DNA of 64,000 nucleotides from Sclerodactyla briareus (Eukaryota; Echinodermata; Holothuroidea; Dendrochirotida; Sclerodactylidae). Each line of letters begins with the position of its first letter. Positions within the stretch are counted from its first letter, which is position 1. This document shows, one piece after another, positions 40,301 through 52,490 of the stretch. The notes below the pieces were generated by a model. It did not search any database. It had not been told where the DNA came from and saw only the letters and a list, made by a program, of their open reading frames with translations. The DNA is taken from positions 248,001-312,000 of the forward strand of contig JAODTK010000688.1 in NCBI GenBank assembly GCA_026419785.1. The letters are read 5' to 3'. The translations under genes were made by a program, and so were the position numbers.

Positions 40301-43300
40301 ACATAGAGCCCGGTCCAAGAGACCTCATTTTTGTCCCTGATAAGAGGTGTAGAGAAACTCTCCAAGAAGAAGTCTAGACTATTCTCTGTTCCAACAGTTA
40401 CTTTACTCTGTGAGGTTGTGAGTTTGTTTGTTCCCCATGCTCTGAGGTTGTGGGTTTGTCTGTACTCCTTTCGCTGTGAGATTGTGGGTTTGTTTGTGCC
40501 CCTTGCTCTGTGAGTTGTGGGTTAGATTTCCCCCTTTCTCTGTGAGGTTGTGAGTTTGTCTGCACCCCATGCTCTATGAATATGTTGTTTTGTTTGTACC
40601 CCTTGCTCTGTGTGGTTGTGGGTTTGTTCATACCCCTTGCTCTGTGAGGTTGGTGGGTTAGATTTCCCCCTTTCTCTGTGAGGTTGTGGTTTGTCTGCAC
40701 CCCATGCTCTATGAATATGTTGTTTTGTTGTACCCCTTGCTCTGTGTGGTTGTGGGTTTGTTCGTACCCCTTGCTCTGTGAGGTTGTGGGTTAGATTTCC
40801 CCCTTTCTCTGTGAGGTTGTGGGTTTGTCTGCACCCCATGCTCTATGAATATGTTGTTTTGTTTGTACCCCTTGCTCTGTGTGGTTGTGGGTTTGTTCGT
40901 ACCCCTTGCTCTGTGAGGTTGTGGGTTAGATTTCCCCCTTGCTCTGTGAGGTTGTGAGTTTGTCTGCACCCCATGCTCTATGAATATGTTGTTTTGTTTG
41001 TACCCCTTGCTCTGTGAGTTTGTGGGTTTGTTCGTACCCCTTGCTCTGTGAGGTTGTGGGTTAGATTTCCCCCTTGCTCTGTGAGGTTGTGGGTTTGTCT
41101 GCACCCCATGCTCTATGAATATGTTGTTTTGTTGTACCCCTTGCTCTGTGAGTTGTGGGTTAGATTGCCCCATTGCTCTGAGGTTGTGGTTTCGTCTGCA
41201 ACCTTCGTCCTGTGAATATGTGGGTTTGTTTGTACCTCTTGCCTTGTGTGGTTGTGGGTTCATTTGCTCCCCTTGCGCTGTGAGGTTGTGGGTTTGTTTG
41301 TACCCCTTGCTCTGTGAGGTTGTGGGTTTGTTTGTACCCCTTGCTCTGTGAGGTTGTGGGTTTGTTTGTACCTCTTGATCTGTGTGGCTGTAGGTTTGCT
41401 TGTACCTCTTGCCCTGTGTGGTTGTGGGTTCGTTTGTGCCCCGTGCTCTGTGAGTTTGTGGGTTCGTTTGTACCCCTTGCTCGTGAGGTTGTGGGTTTGT
41501 TGTACCTCTTGCCCTGTGTGGCTGTAGGTTTGCTTGTACCTCTTGCCCTGTGTGGTTGTGGGATTGTTTGTGCCCCGTGCTCTGTGTGGTTGTGGGGCTT
41601 TTTTTGTATGGGGAGCAGACAATGGAGCCATACGGCTTTTTAGTAGTACTGCAAATTTGAAGGAATGCAGATCAGCTGAGTTAAGTCAAGTGTGCTTGAT
41701 TGTTCCAGCTATGCTGCCTAACACATTTGGAGAATGCTCCAATTGACTTTCCCATTTTCACAGAGGATGGTTAGGGGCATTCATGTCATGCCTATGAACT
41801 TGAGCCTGAGCCTCGACCCAGAGCTGATCACACTGGGATCTCTATGGGTTCAGGAAGCCTCATGAGGCTCATCAAGGAACCCTGGCTGTATCGATCGTGA
41901 TATGCAGAGGCAATATAATTTGCCTTCTCTTTCCGACTAATGCTCGGATGATATCAAGGCATGGGTGCCACTAATCCCGACCTGCTTTCGGGAATCCCAT
42001 TCCACTATCCCATCCGAAAGGATGATCAGTGAACTCCAGCAACCGACCGCTGCATTGGAACCTGGTGGAGCGAAAGATTCATGACCATCTTGACTGTTCA
42101 CAGCTGACTGGCGAGACTTATGGCAATTATCCTGGAACGAACTCCAGAAAACCCAAAGGTCCACTGCATTAGAGTGTGGAACAATGAGGTGAAGACCAAG
42201 CTCATGCCTGCCTAACGCAACAGCAAGTTAGGGGTGACCAAGAGAAAAATGCTGTGAAGGAGTCAGCAGAATATTACCAATATGACTTTGGGTGCCCATA
42301 CCGAGACAATTAAAGGTTGCATTGTACTGTTATGTCAGTCTTCTGGTTTTGAAAGTTGTTGGGTACAGAAATAGGCATGCACTGCCGAACAGTGGGCAGA
42401 ATAAAAAAAAGAAGAAACTCCTCTTGTGTCAATTACTCATCTACCACCATAAAACTTTGTGAGCATCCCCCCCCCCCCCCCCACCACACTTAAGCACGAT
42501 AACATAGTGGAGAGTGGGATAATTTGGATCTTTTTACAAGAGCGGTTAAAGTTGGATTGTGAGCCGGAACAATAGCGCAATGGGGAAATTTTGTCTGAAC
42601 CTGACTACATAGAACATGTAGGCCATACAGAATTATGTGAGGCATTTTTACTTTTGGGCTGCAGCGCCATAGTCCTTGTTCTTCGAGACGTTACAAAGGT
42701 TATGTACACGCTATATTAATTTTCCACTCTGTCTCCCAGGTACACCTACGGCCAACCTGTGCAGGGCTCCGTCGTGGCCCAACTCACCCCAGAGTTAATG
42801 TACACCAGGAATGAAGTCTCCCCAATCACCTTCACAGCCAGTGTGAGTGTATCGTTTGCTTAATATTCACCGCATGCCTATGCTTTATTTTTTAAGATTA
42901 GTCCAGTGGGGAAAGAAGCACAACTGGCAACTCCATCCACTCGGACACCTAATTCATATTCCCACCCCTCTTCCATCAGGACTCAACTTGAATATCTTTT
43001 TTTTTCTTACCATCAGTGGACTGTAGCCTATGTTAGTGTCCGGTCAAAGGGAGGAACTGAATGGGGAAAAAGGGAAAATATCATTAATAGAACATTTGTG
43101 GACTAAACCTGTGCTGTATGATGGGTGATGTTGTTAATGGCTGTCACGAGTCACCATTGTTAATGGCTGTCAAGAGTCACCATTGTTAATGGCTGTCAAG
43201 AGTCACCATTGTTAATGGCTGTCAAGAGTCCCATTGTTAATGGCTGTCAGAGTCTGTGCTGTATGGCTGTCAAGAACCTGTGCGATATTGTTAATGGCTG

Positions 43301-46300
43301 TCAGAGTCACCATTGTTAATGGCTTGTCAAGAGTCACCATTGTTATGGCTGTCAAGAGTCTGTGCTGTATGGCTGTCAAGAACCTGTGCGATATTGTTAA
43401 TGGCTGTCAAGAGTCACCATTGTTAATGGCTGTCAAGAGTCATTATTGTTAATGGCTGTCAAGAGTCTGTGCTGTATGTCTGTCAAGAACCTGTGCGATA
43501 TTGTTAACCCTCTATGTACAATGTGCGGTGTACACCGCACATTTGACTCCTCAACTTCCAAAAATAAAATAAAGAACTTCCCAACCTCCCATAACCTTCA
43601 AAATACCCTTAATTTAAAGAGGAACGATAGATCTTCCGAATAAGCATAAAACATAAGGGGGTCTATGTGGAGCAAATTAAAAAAAAATCATCGAAATGTT
43701 TGTTTATGTTTTAATGTTTAATGTTTTATTCAAAAAGTTGGTTGAAATTGGCCCCTGGATGACCTACTTTCGAAAAATAAAAAAGAATAGAAAAAGAAAA
43801 CACCCAAGTGTGTCCTACCTTTTCAAACCTTATAACTGAATAATGAAGCCATTCCAGGAGGCACTCAGCCTATATCCTTATGGTTACGAAGCTACGATCA
43901 AAAAGAGACCAAAATCCAACCTTTTTTGGCCTCAAAAACATCAATTTTTAGGGGGGTCTCTTTCATTTCATCAACATTCCGCCATAGCTCCAAACAGGCC
44001 CGTTGACCATCAATTGTGCAGTGCACATACTTACGGGTTTATAGGGCTGTATAGTGATATAGCGCCACCGGTTCTGGAATTATTGGCTGAAAACTCGCTG
44101 CAATCGGCTGAAGAAAAAAGTTCACATTTTCGCGCAATCGGTCCCCACACTATCCAATGGCATCGCGAACTGTCAGATGAAAAAGCGCTGGCTGCCTACT
44201 GGGAGATTGTGGAATAGGAGGAGAGGGGCGTAGACCTATCTCTCTTCGGATAGCAGTGATTCAAGCAACTGTGATGAGGTGGGCTCAAGGGGTTGGAAGA
44301 ACCATGCTAACACCAAGGCTTATTAATACCAGGCCTGAGTTAGGCCTAGCTTATGTTTACATTGCGTTACTGTAGTGTAGGCTAGCGTACATTGCAGCTG
44401 CAGGTAATCATGCCAAATTATGTCCAAATAATACATGGAAACACAATTTCAAGAATGATTTGCGATGGCTATCCAGTGTAAACAGACTATTCTTAGAAAA
44501 ATTGCACCAAACTTGTAATTCGGTGAAATGTCACATGATTATATTTTGCATATTTCATTTGGGAATATGTCAACATATTGCATCCGGTAGCCATTTTGTT
44601 TATATTTTTGGGTTCGTCTCTTTATACTCTTTCCATAGATATGGGGGTTTCTATTGACAGCTATGCCCCTAAATTGAGCAAAAATTGAAGTTTACAAATC
44701 CAATACACCATAGTACAACTGCACACAACAACTGGTACATAAAGGGTTAATGGCTGTCAAGAGTCGCCATTGTTAATGGCTGTCAAGAGTCACCATTGTT
44801 AATGGCTGTCAAGAGTCTGTGCTGTATGGCTGTCAAGAACCTGTGCGATATTGTTAATGGCTGTCAAGAGTCATCATTGGAGTGCCGTCTAATTTGATCC
44901 ATGTTCGCTACATTCGTATATGTTCGAGTAACACACATATTGCAGACAGGTGGTTTCTTTATCAGTGTGATATATGTATTTTCTTTGTACTATGGCGAAT
45001 CGACTTTGTCAAGTCTGGTGACTTATTGAGATTGAGAAAAAGATTTGGGTTTATAGTGTTGTATCAAGGCAGCGCCTCTTCACACGGCTAGCGACTTGAT
45101 CGGCTGGTCATTGGTAACCTGATAAAGACCTTGGCCTGCACCACCCAGGATGCACGTTCGCTCACAGCCTACTGCAACTCCTGGCAGCCAACGCAATGGC
45201 GCCTACTTTCGTATTTTTGCAATAATTTGAGGAAAGGTTGATTGCACAAGTAACGTTAACTTTTTTATTTGTCAGAGAAATCATAGCCATCTCGGTAATC
45301 AAATAATCATAGTTTATTAGTATGATGGCTATAGTGTAATTCAGTGAAGGATGTGAGGAGCCTCCAACAGGAGTCAAATAAAGTTCACGTCATCAATATT
45401 TGCCGATTCTCCCAAACCTTAAATTACTTACTGAAAAAAATGGTAGCAGGAAAAAAAAACTATTGCTGCTCATCAAAATACTTTTTACTGGTGTGGAGAG
45501 GTATATTACTCAGCAGGTTTGCAAAGATTTCAAGAGAAAGGAGAAGAATTTATAATAAAAAGTAAATTCACAAGGATATGCAGAGAATTGTGACGTGATG
45601 TGTAAATTGCTGATGACATCACTGATATGCACACTTGAAATTTGTTTGTGAAGATCAGAGCAGAACAAATCCAATCATTCAGGACTAAATCATTATATGA
45701 GGTTAATCCCAGTGCAATCTGAATTAGTTGAAGACTTTGCCTCATTGACACCTACTTGTCAACATTAATAGAAAAAAATAGGTCAATTGGCCTTCCACTA
45801 GAGATTAACTGGCAACTGGCTCTGATATCTCTATCAAAGCCAGCAAGCATTGGCTATCCTACACCTTGGGATCAGACATTTTCTTTTTCTTGTTGGGGTT
45901 CTCATCATAATTTTATCATTTCCAGTCATTTATATTTTTCATCATGTCCAGTCGTTCACTTTTTTTACATTGTATTCTTATTAATCTTTTTTTTTCATAT
46001 ACGGTTTTATTTTTGTTTAGGTGTATTCTACCATTTATGGTTTGTGAAGCCCCTAGAGGCCTCTTGGTATTTGACACTATATCAAGAACTTACTTATTAT
46101 TATTATCATTATTATTATTTTTATTATAATAATAATAAATTAGGAGTTTTAAATAGATTGAGTTTTATTATTTTAATATTATATCATTATTATTATTATT
46201 ATTATATACTTGTGTTATTCTCATACAGAGGACCAGGCCCAATGGGTGCGTCAATGCTCGCTTTGACCTCCGTGAGTGGTCCCTGACTGATAACTACTAC

Positions 46301-46967
46301 TCCTTGCACAGCTAAACTGAGACTCTCGGCAAACTTCACTGAGACTGCGACAGGTGAGTTCTGATACTGCTACAATTTATATTACTGCTATCATTATTAT
46401 CATCATCATTACTATTAACACAACTGTTGTCGTGTCGTCGTTCCCATTTTGCCACGACATGTTCTAGTATGGAGTAAGAATTTATGGTTTGCAGACACTA
46501 GAACAATTTTGTATCAAAAAATCGAATGGCATAATGATAGTGCTTCTTCATATACATGAATGTTTATGCATATGACTGTTAGGGTTCTAAATGAAAAATT
46601 ATAGATGGAAAGATTTTCACATGTTTAATATATGTTTGGCCATCCACCATCCTTTGCCAGACAGAGTACCTGCTCTTGAGCACTTGGCTTCAACAAATAA
46701 CTTCAAAATCATGGATCCAGTTTGGTTGTTAGCTGGGAGAACAGGGACCATGATGTCAGCATCGCATGGACAATTTCTTTTCATCTGATAATCCGCTCAA
46801 ACTCTTGTTCCTGCTTTCCAGGTGTTGAAATCAGTGAGGAGGACAACAATGCAGGCTTACCAATGAGGTGTATGAGTTGGAGTTCATTGGGGATAAGAAG
46901 TTCAAAAGGGACTCGGCCTGTCCTTGTCCACGTTTAGCATCACTTATACAGCTATCTACTATCTATC

Positions 46968-47032
<65 letters not shown>

Positions 47033-47043
47033 CTATCTATCTA

Positions 47044-47080
<37 letters not shown>

Positions 47081-50000
47081 AGGTCTGTCTGTAGGTCTGT
47101 CTGTAGGTCTGTCTGTAGGTCTGTACGTCTGTCTGTATGTCTGTCTGTCCGTCTGTCTGTCGACTTTAGGTTTTTGGGCAACAAAATGTTCATGCTTCGA
47201 TGAATCTCTACCAGACTTGTCCAATGTTAATTGACTGATGGGTCATCGTTGACCACTCTGTTACGAATGAAATTAGGTGATTTTAGCTTGTGAATAACAA
47301 TACCTTGATCTGGCTGAAGGGGAATGCAGATCAAGTCCTGTCAGAAATAATTGTAAACATGGTTAGCCTGATCTAGTTCAAGTTCATTGTGTACTTTTTT
47401 TTTATGATGAGCTCTACATGATTTTGGTGGGGACCAGGGTCATTGTTAGTGAAAAATTGGAACTTGCTGTACTTGGGTTGGGTCAAAGGTTGTCTGAGTT
47501 CAACCAAGGTCAAAAGCAGTCAAGGAATCGGTAATGTACTTTTTGGTTCCTTTCCTAGTCAATCCATTCAGATTATCTTCTCCATAATATCCTGTTGTGA
47601 GTCATATCCTATTTTTCACCATAACACACTGCCAATAGCACACAAAGAGACAACTGCATACACTTTTTAACCATGTCCTATTTCCTTTTCAATGTTAACA
47701 GGTGAAGGTCACAACCCCAGACGGTATCCCTGCTCCCAATGTGATAGTGGACCTCGACATGACGACGGGAGACGTGTAACGTCACAGCATCTCCTCTGGC
47801 AGCAATGGTTTAGCTATTTCGAAATTGACTCAGTCGATACTAAATTTTATTTCACTTCAGGTAAATATCACCCAGGTTTATATTCGTAAAAACCCTTTCC
47901 GCCTCCAATTAACAACAGATGATGATATTGGAAAGGAAACCAAAAACATTCTATTTTAGTAATCCTCTGCCTTCCTATAGCCAACGGCTGGCACAGGCCT
48001 GTCGAATAGTTCTGGTACCCACGGCTGTGACCCACCCTCTAACTCGCTCTACCAATCAATCAATGCCATTTTCAAAATCTACTTCTCTATTTGCACCCCC
48101 ACAGCAGTCACTTGAAGAGGCTACTATTGCTGCGTTCCTTTACCTTGTGCTGAATCTCCATTAAAAAAGTTTGTGAAAATTGGAATCCCAAATGGCAAGC
48201 TTACATGAGCAGAATTGAAACACCCTGTATTGTTTAATCATCGAAATAAAGAAGATCTATTATTTGTGTCTTCATTTGTCCCAGAATATTAATTAATATC
48301 AAAAGGAAAATATTGTGATTTGAGCATTTATAGCAACTGTAAATGTTGCTGCACCGGTTATGGCAATCGGTTGCGGGAGAAGCACCCAATCGCCAATGTT
48401 TGGTAAACAGCCTTTTGGTCCAGAATTTTGCAGTGATTGTTCTTAGAATGTTCTCATATTGAAGATTATTGAACTGAATTATCCATTGATGCATGGGATG
48501 TTTTTTTTTTGGCTCCAGTTTTTAGCTCACCCCAGCATGTGCTGGGTGAGCTATTGTGATCCTGCATGTCTATCTGTCTGTCGGTCTTGTCTGTCTGTCA
48601 ATCAATCGATCGATCAACAATTGATTCAAATTGCTATCCTCCTACATGTTTTGATGGAATATCTTGTGATACTTGGTCAAAATGATGGCCAAGTGGAGGG
48701 GCATCTGGGGTGCTCAGGAATTTTGGGCCCAAGCCCATTGTGGGCCCTATGGCCCATAATGTGAAATCATGCAAAATGCTTCTCCTCCTACAATTTTGAT
48801 GCACAGTGCTGATGTTCAGTCATAAGATGGTCAATGCCGTACCTTTGGGGTGTTCAGGAAATTTTGGTCCAAGGTCCCACTTGGGCCCTAGGGCCATCAT
48901 TGGAAATCATGCAAAATGCTTCTCCTCCTACAAATTCTGATGCACAGTGCTAATATTCGGTCATAATGATGGTCTAATAGCCGTACCTTTGGGGTGTTCA
49001 GGAAATTTTGGTCCAAGGTCCCACTTGGGCCCTAGGGCCATCATTGGAAATCATGCAAAATGCTTCTCCTCCTACAAATTCTGATGCACAGTGCTAATAT
49101 TCGGTCATAATGATGGTCTAATAGCCGTACCTTTGGGGTGTTCAGGAAATTTGGGTCAAAGGTCCCACGTGGCCCAAAAAAAAAAAGAAAAAAAGGGGCC
49201 CATTTTAAAATACCACACTGGTGCTGGAACTGGATCTCCTCTTACAAGCTTCAATTGATTTCCTTTAAAGTTACATTTAATGGTCCTTTGGTAGTAGGCC
49301 ATCGGGGGTGGTTCGGGAATTTTTGGCTGAAGGCCCTGTGTGGGCCCAAGGCCCATCATGTGAAATCACGCAAATACTCCTCCTCCTACAAATTTTGATG
49401 CCGTGCTGCTGTTCGTCATAATGATGTTTAATAATAGCCGTACTGAGTGTGGACTCTAGGGTTTTTATATGCAATCATGCAAAATGTAATCTTTTTCTGC
49501 AGTGTTGTTGCATAGTGTTGATAGTGGGTTATAAAAATTCCTGGATAGTCACTATTGGAACTAGCCCACTACATTAACTTTGCTCATTTGTTATAACATG
49601 TACATGTATCATCTACACATTTCAATCATTCATCACATTTATTCCTGATAGAAAATGCCAGTAGGCCTACTGATATACAATACGGTGAGCTACTGTGCCA
49701 TTCGCACTCTTGTTCAACTCAGTGCTGTCGTCTTGAATGTCGCCCTCAGCCTCTCGGATTACTCGTGAGATTCGAGGCAGATTTTTTTACTCCCCGTTCA
49801 CGACTGGTAATTACCAGTTATGTGCAAATGGAATGCTATTTCCCAGTTGTGATAACGGTTATCACAGTACATGGAAACACGGCATAACTCCTGGTTCCTC
49901 CACCGGCTATCCACAGCCTAACTATTGCCAAAATTGTTGCACAGTTCATTGTATATATATCAGCATTGTCACAGAAATGATCATGCAAATTATCATATGT

Positions 50001-52457
50001 ATAAACAGCCCAGGCTTCTCCATATTATGTGTATAACAAACAATGTACTATCTGCTCTTATATTGTGGTTAACACCGTGTTTATGCTAAGGTGTGGGATG
50101 CGCGATCTGCGCCCACAAACTAAAAATCCCGATAAAAATATTTTATGCAGAAATTCCGCACTGGTTTCCACACAGGCATAGCAAATTTTGCACTGTTGTC
50201 AACCCTCCACGACTTGGTACGTCGGGTATGCATGGTACCAAGGATTCGCTGATCTATCTTTGAGACCCCCCCCCCCTCCAGATTTCAAAATCCCCCTTTG
50301 AAAAATTGTGAGGGGGGTGATTTCCCCCCCACATTTGAAACCTAGCGTAAACACTGGAATAACACGCAATGTGCAAAGAAAATCCATACATTGATACATC
50401 TCCATAACACCACCTTAACCCTAACACTGATCCTAACATAACCTAACCTAACACTCACTTTGTTCATAATGCCCAATATAGCAGTATTTGTACATTGTGT
50501 AATATACACAATATACGGTTTGTGAGGACGGGTTGGTACAATTGCACATACTATGGAAAGCAGTGATTGATTGAAAGCATTGATAAACTTGAACGTAGGC
50601 TTACCCTCTGCTTCATCCATGCAATTGATGCGATTGGTGGAATTCACCTCTCCCAACTACAGGCCTATGTATCCGAGAGAACCGTACCACGGGTCCCACA
50701 GCCTTCACGCAAGTACGTCATACGAGGGGGGACAGCACAGGCCGGCTTCAAGTCTACTTCTCGCCCAGTGACACCTTCCTCCAGATCACTCCAATAGCCT
50801 ATGAGTTCGCAGTGGACAGCCAGGCCACCGTCGATATATCGTACGTCGGCAGTGGAAGGCTTCAAGCTAGAGATCTCAAAGCCTTGGTAAGTTTACTAGG
50901 CTTCAAAGGACAACTGCAGGATCCGTTATGAAGAAGCTGATATAATAACTGAAGAAAAAAAAAATTAGCTGTCAGAAATTTTTAGGCTAAGAAATTGTTT
51001 AGCATTGAATGTGTCAGTTAAATCCTGATTTCGTGCAATTCCCTGTTAAGTTTAGTTAGTGAAAAAGGGTCAGGATAGACAACATTCGCATGAAGACACA
51101 AAGCCATAACATCCCGGAAGAGAAGAACCCAAAAGAATTCGCCCACAATTGTTGAAAAATAAATCAGGACTGTTCTTGAATGCTTCACACTCTTAGACAG
51201 GACAACTCTAGAGGGTTATTTCCACTCCCCCCAAAAATTAATAATTCTCTGCGAGGAGAAATATTTCTGAATGTCCAATCTACAACATTTACCACAAAAC
51301 TTGGGGCAATGACCCCTATTGGTGGTATTTCTGGAAAACTTAAAAACAGTGGGAGGAAAGGCCCTCGAATCTGAAACAGTTTTGAAAAACCTGAATCAAA
51401 TCACCACAAATTCCGAGATGCCTTAATCTTTCCTCGTAATGTAGACAGTGAATTAACTCTGTTATGCAATTAGAGGCATTTGGATGTAAGTATTGCACAA
51501 GATTGAGAAGCATTCCATCATGCAATGAAAAAATTATATCATACTTGAACAACCGTGCAAGTATTCCTTGTCTTCAAGTTAATTCCACTCCAAGAGTATT
51601 AGTCTGTGGGAGGGGGTTGTCGTATTGGTTTGATTACTTCTGTGAGAGAAATACAATGGAACTCGTGCTGAATGTGAGCTAATCTATAGCGCTGACTGTA
51701 CCTACCCTTTCTAACTACCCTTAGCAGTGTTCTAGTCTATTGTGCCTTCAAATTCGGCATTATAGAACTGCCAAGCTAGCCACATCTGGGCTAGAGGCAC
51801 AATAGGCTGATGTAGTTATAAAACGTAAAGGTACATCGCTAATAAATTATCATATCAATAACTCACATAGGACCATCATATTGTAAAGAGGTTTTCAGTT
51901 ACACTCGCCTCTGTGACCAAACGAATCCATTCAGCTTTCTGCTCTGAGGAGAAAGATCTGTTTACCTACTTCAGGGTGGGTCCTTCTCCATGTGTTTTCA
52001 CAGCGACTTTCAAGGACAGCGGGCCTTTTGGATCATTTCACCGTACCATGGATTACCTGGTTGGAACAGTACATATTCATTCCACACAATCGAGTTGATT
52101 GAAGATGGCCAGATTAAATTTGACTTTGTCATTAGCAAAAGCTGTCTGGTTTACATGTGGTGATGAAGGAATTATAGGTGGACATTATTCACTCTAGGGT
52201 CCATTCCTGCTGGCTGGCATCCAACCTCTTGCTTCTTATTTTCTGTTTTGCAGTTTATGGCTAAGGGAGACTTGGTCCGACCAGAGAGTAGGTTCTCTGT
52301 CAGCAGACGAATCTCCGGAGGTGATTTACCTATATATTTTATGTATTCTCACACTGGACATCATTCATGCATATTCATGCATATAACCATATTCAACCCA
52401 CAGGTAGCATGCTTGTCACCTGTGTGTTGAACATTTACTGTATCCCGCCTGTCATGA

Positions 52458-52490
<33 letters not shown>

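Larger units (their letters stand above)
39325..42739 (+). other. Intron 4
   Basis: Right after the donor, 39343-39420 holds a fragment of the hairpin-headed repeat (GAGCTATTGTGATCCT then CTGTCTATC), lacking the left arm of the hairpin. A foldback element and a 33-bp minisatellite follow and are listed separately. From 41760 to 42400 I see no gene; a C run lies at 42469-42482. Confidence 0.6.
43128..44878. repeat. 26-bp minisatellite, interrupted by an insertion
   Basis: The basic unit is GTTAATGGCTGTCAAGAGTC then ACCATT. A variant unit with GTGCTGTATGGCTGTCAAGA then ACCTGTGCGATATT recurs, giving a higher-order pattern. The array occupies 43128-43507 and resumes at 44747-44878; the intervening 1.24 kb is a transposon-like insertion. 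Confidence 0.92.
42843..46228 (+). other. Intron 5
   Basis: It contains the 26-bp minisatellite split by a piggyBac-like insertion (listed separately). From 44880 to 46090 I see no gene. An ATT/TAT-rich microsatellite runs at about 46095-46207, just before exon 6. The 176-codon frame at 45756-46286 is mostly T-rich and microsatellite translation. Confidence 0.6.

Noticed and set aside
40709-41263. 184-codon minus-strand frame with 11-residue repeats
   Set aside because: The 33-bp minisatellite keeps frames open automatically; no start context or conserved flanks.
43843-44217. Open frame inside the piggyBac-like element as a transposase remnant
   Set aside because: No DDE-type or other transposase motif can be seen; too short.
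45756-46286. 176-codon plus-strand frame
   Set aside because: Mostly T-rich and ATT-microsatellite sequence that runs by chance into exon 6 in a different frame.
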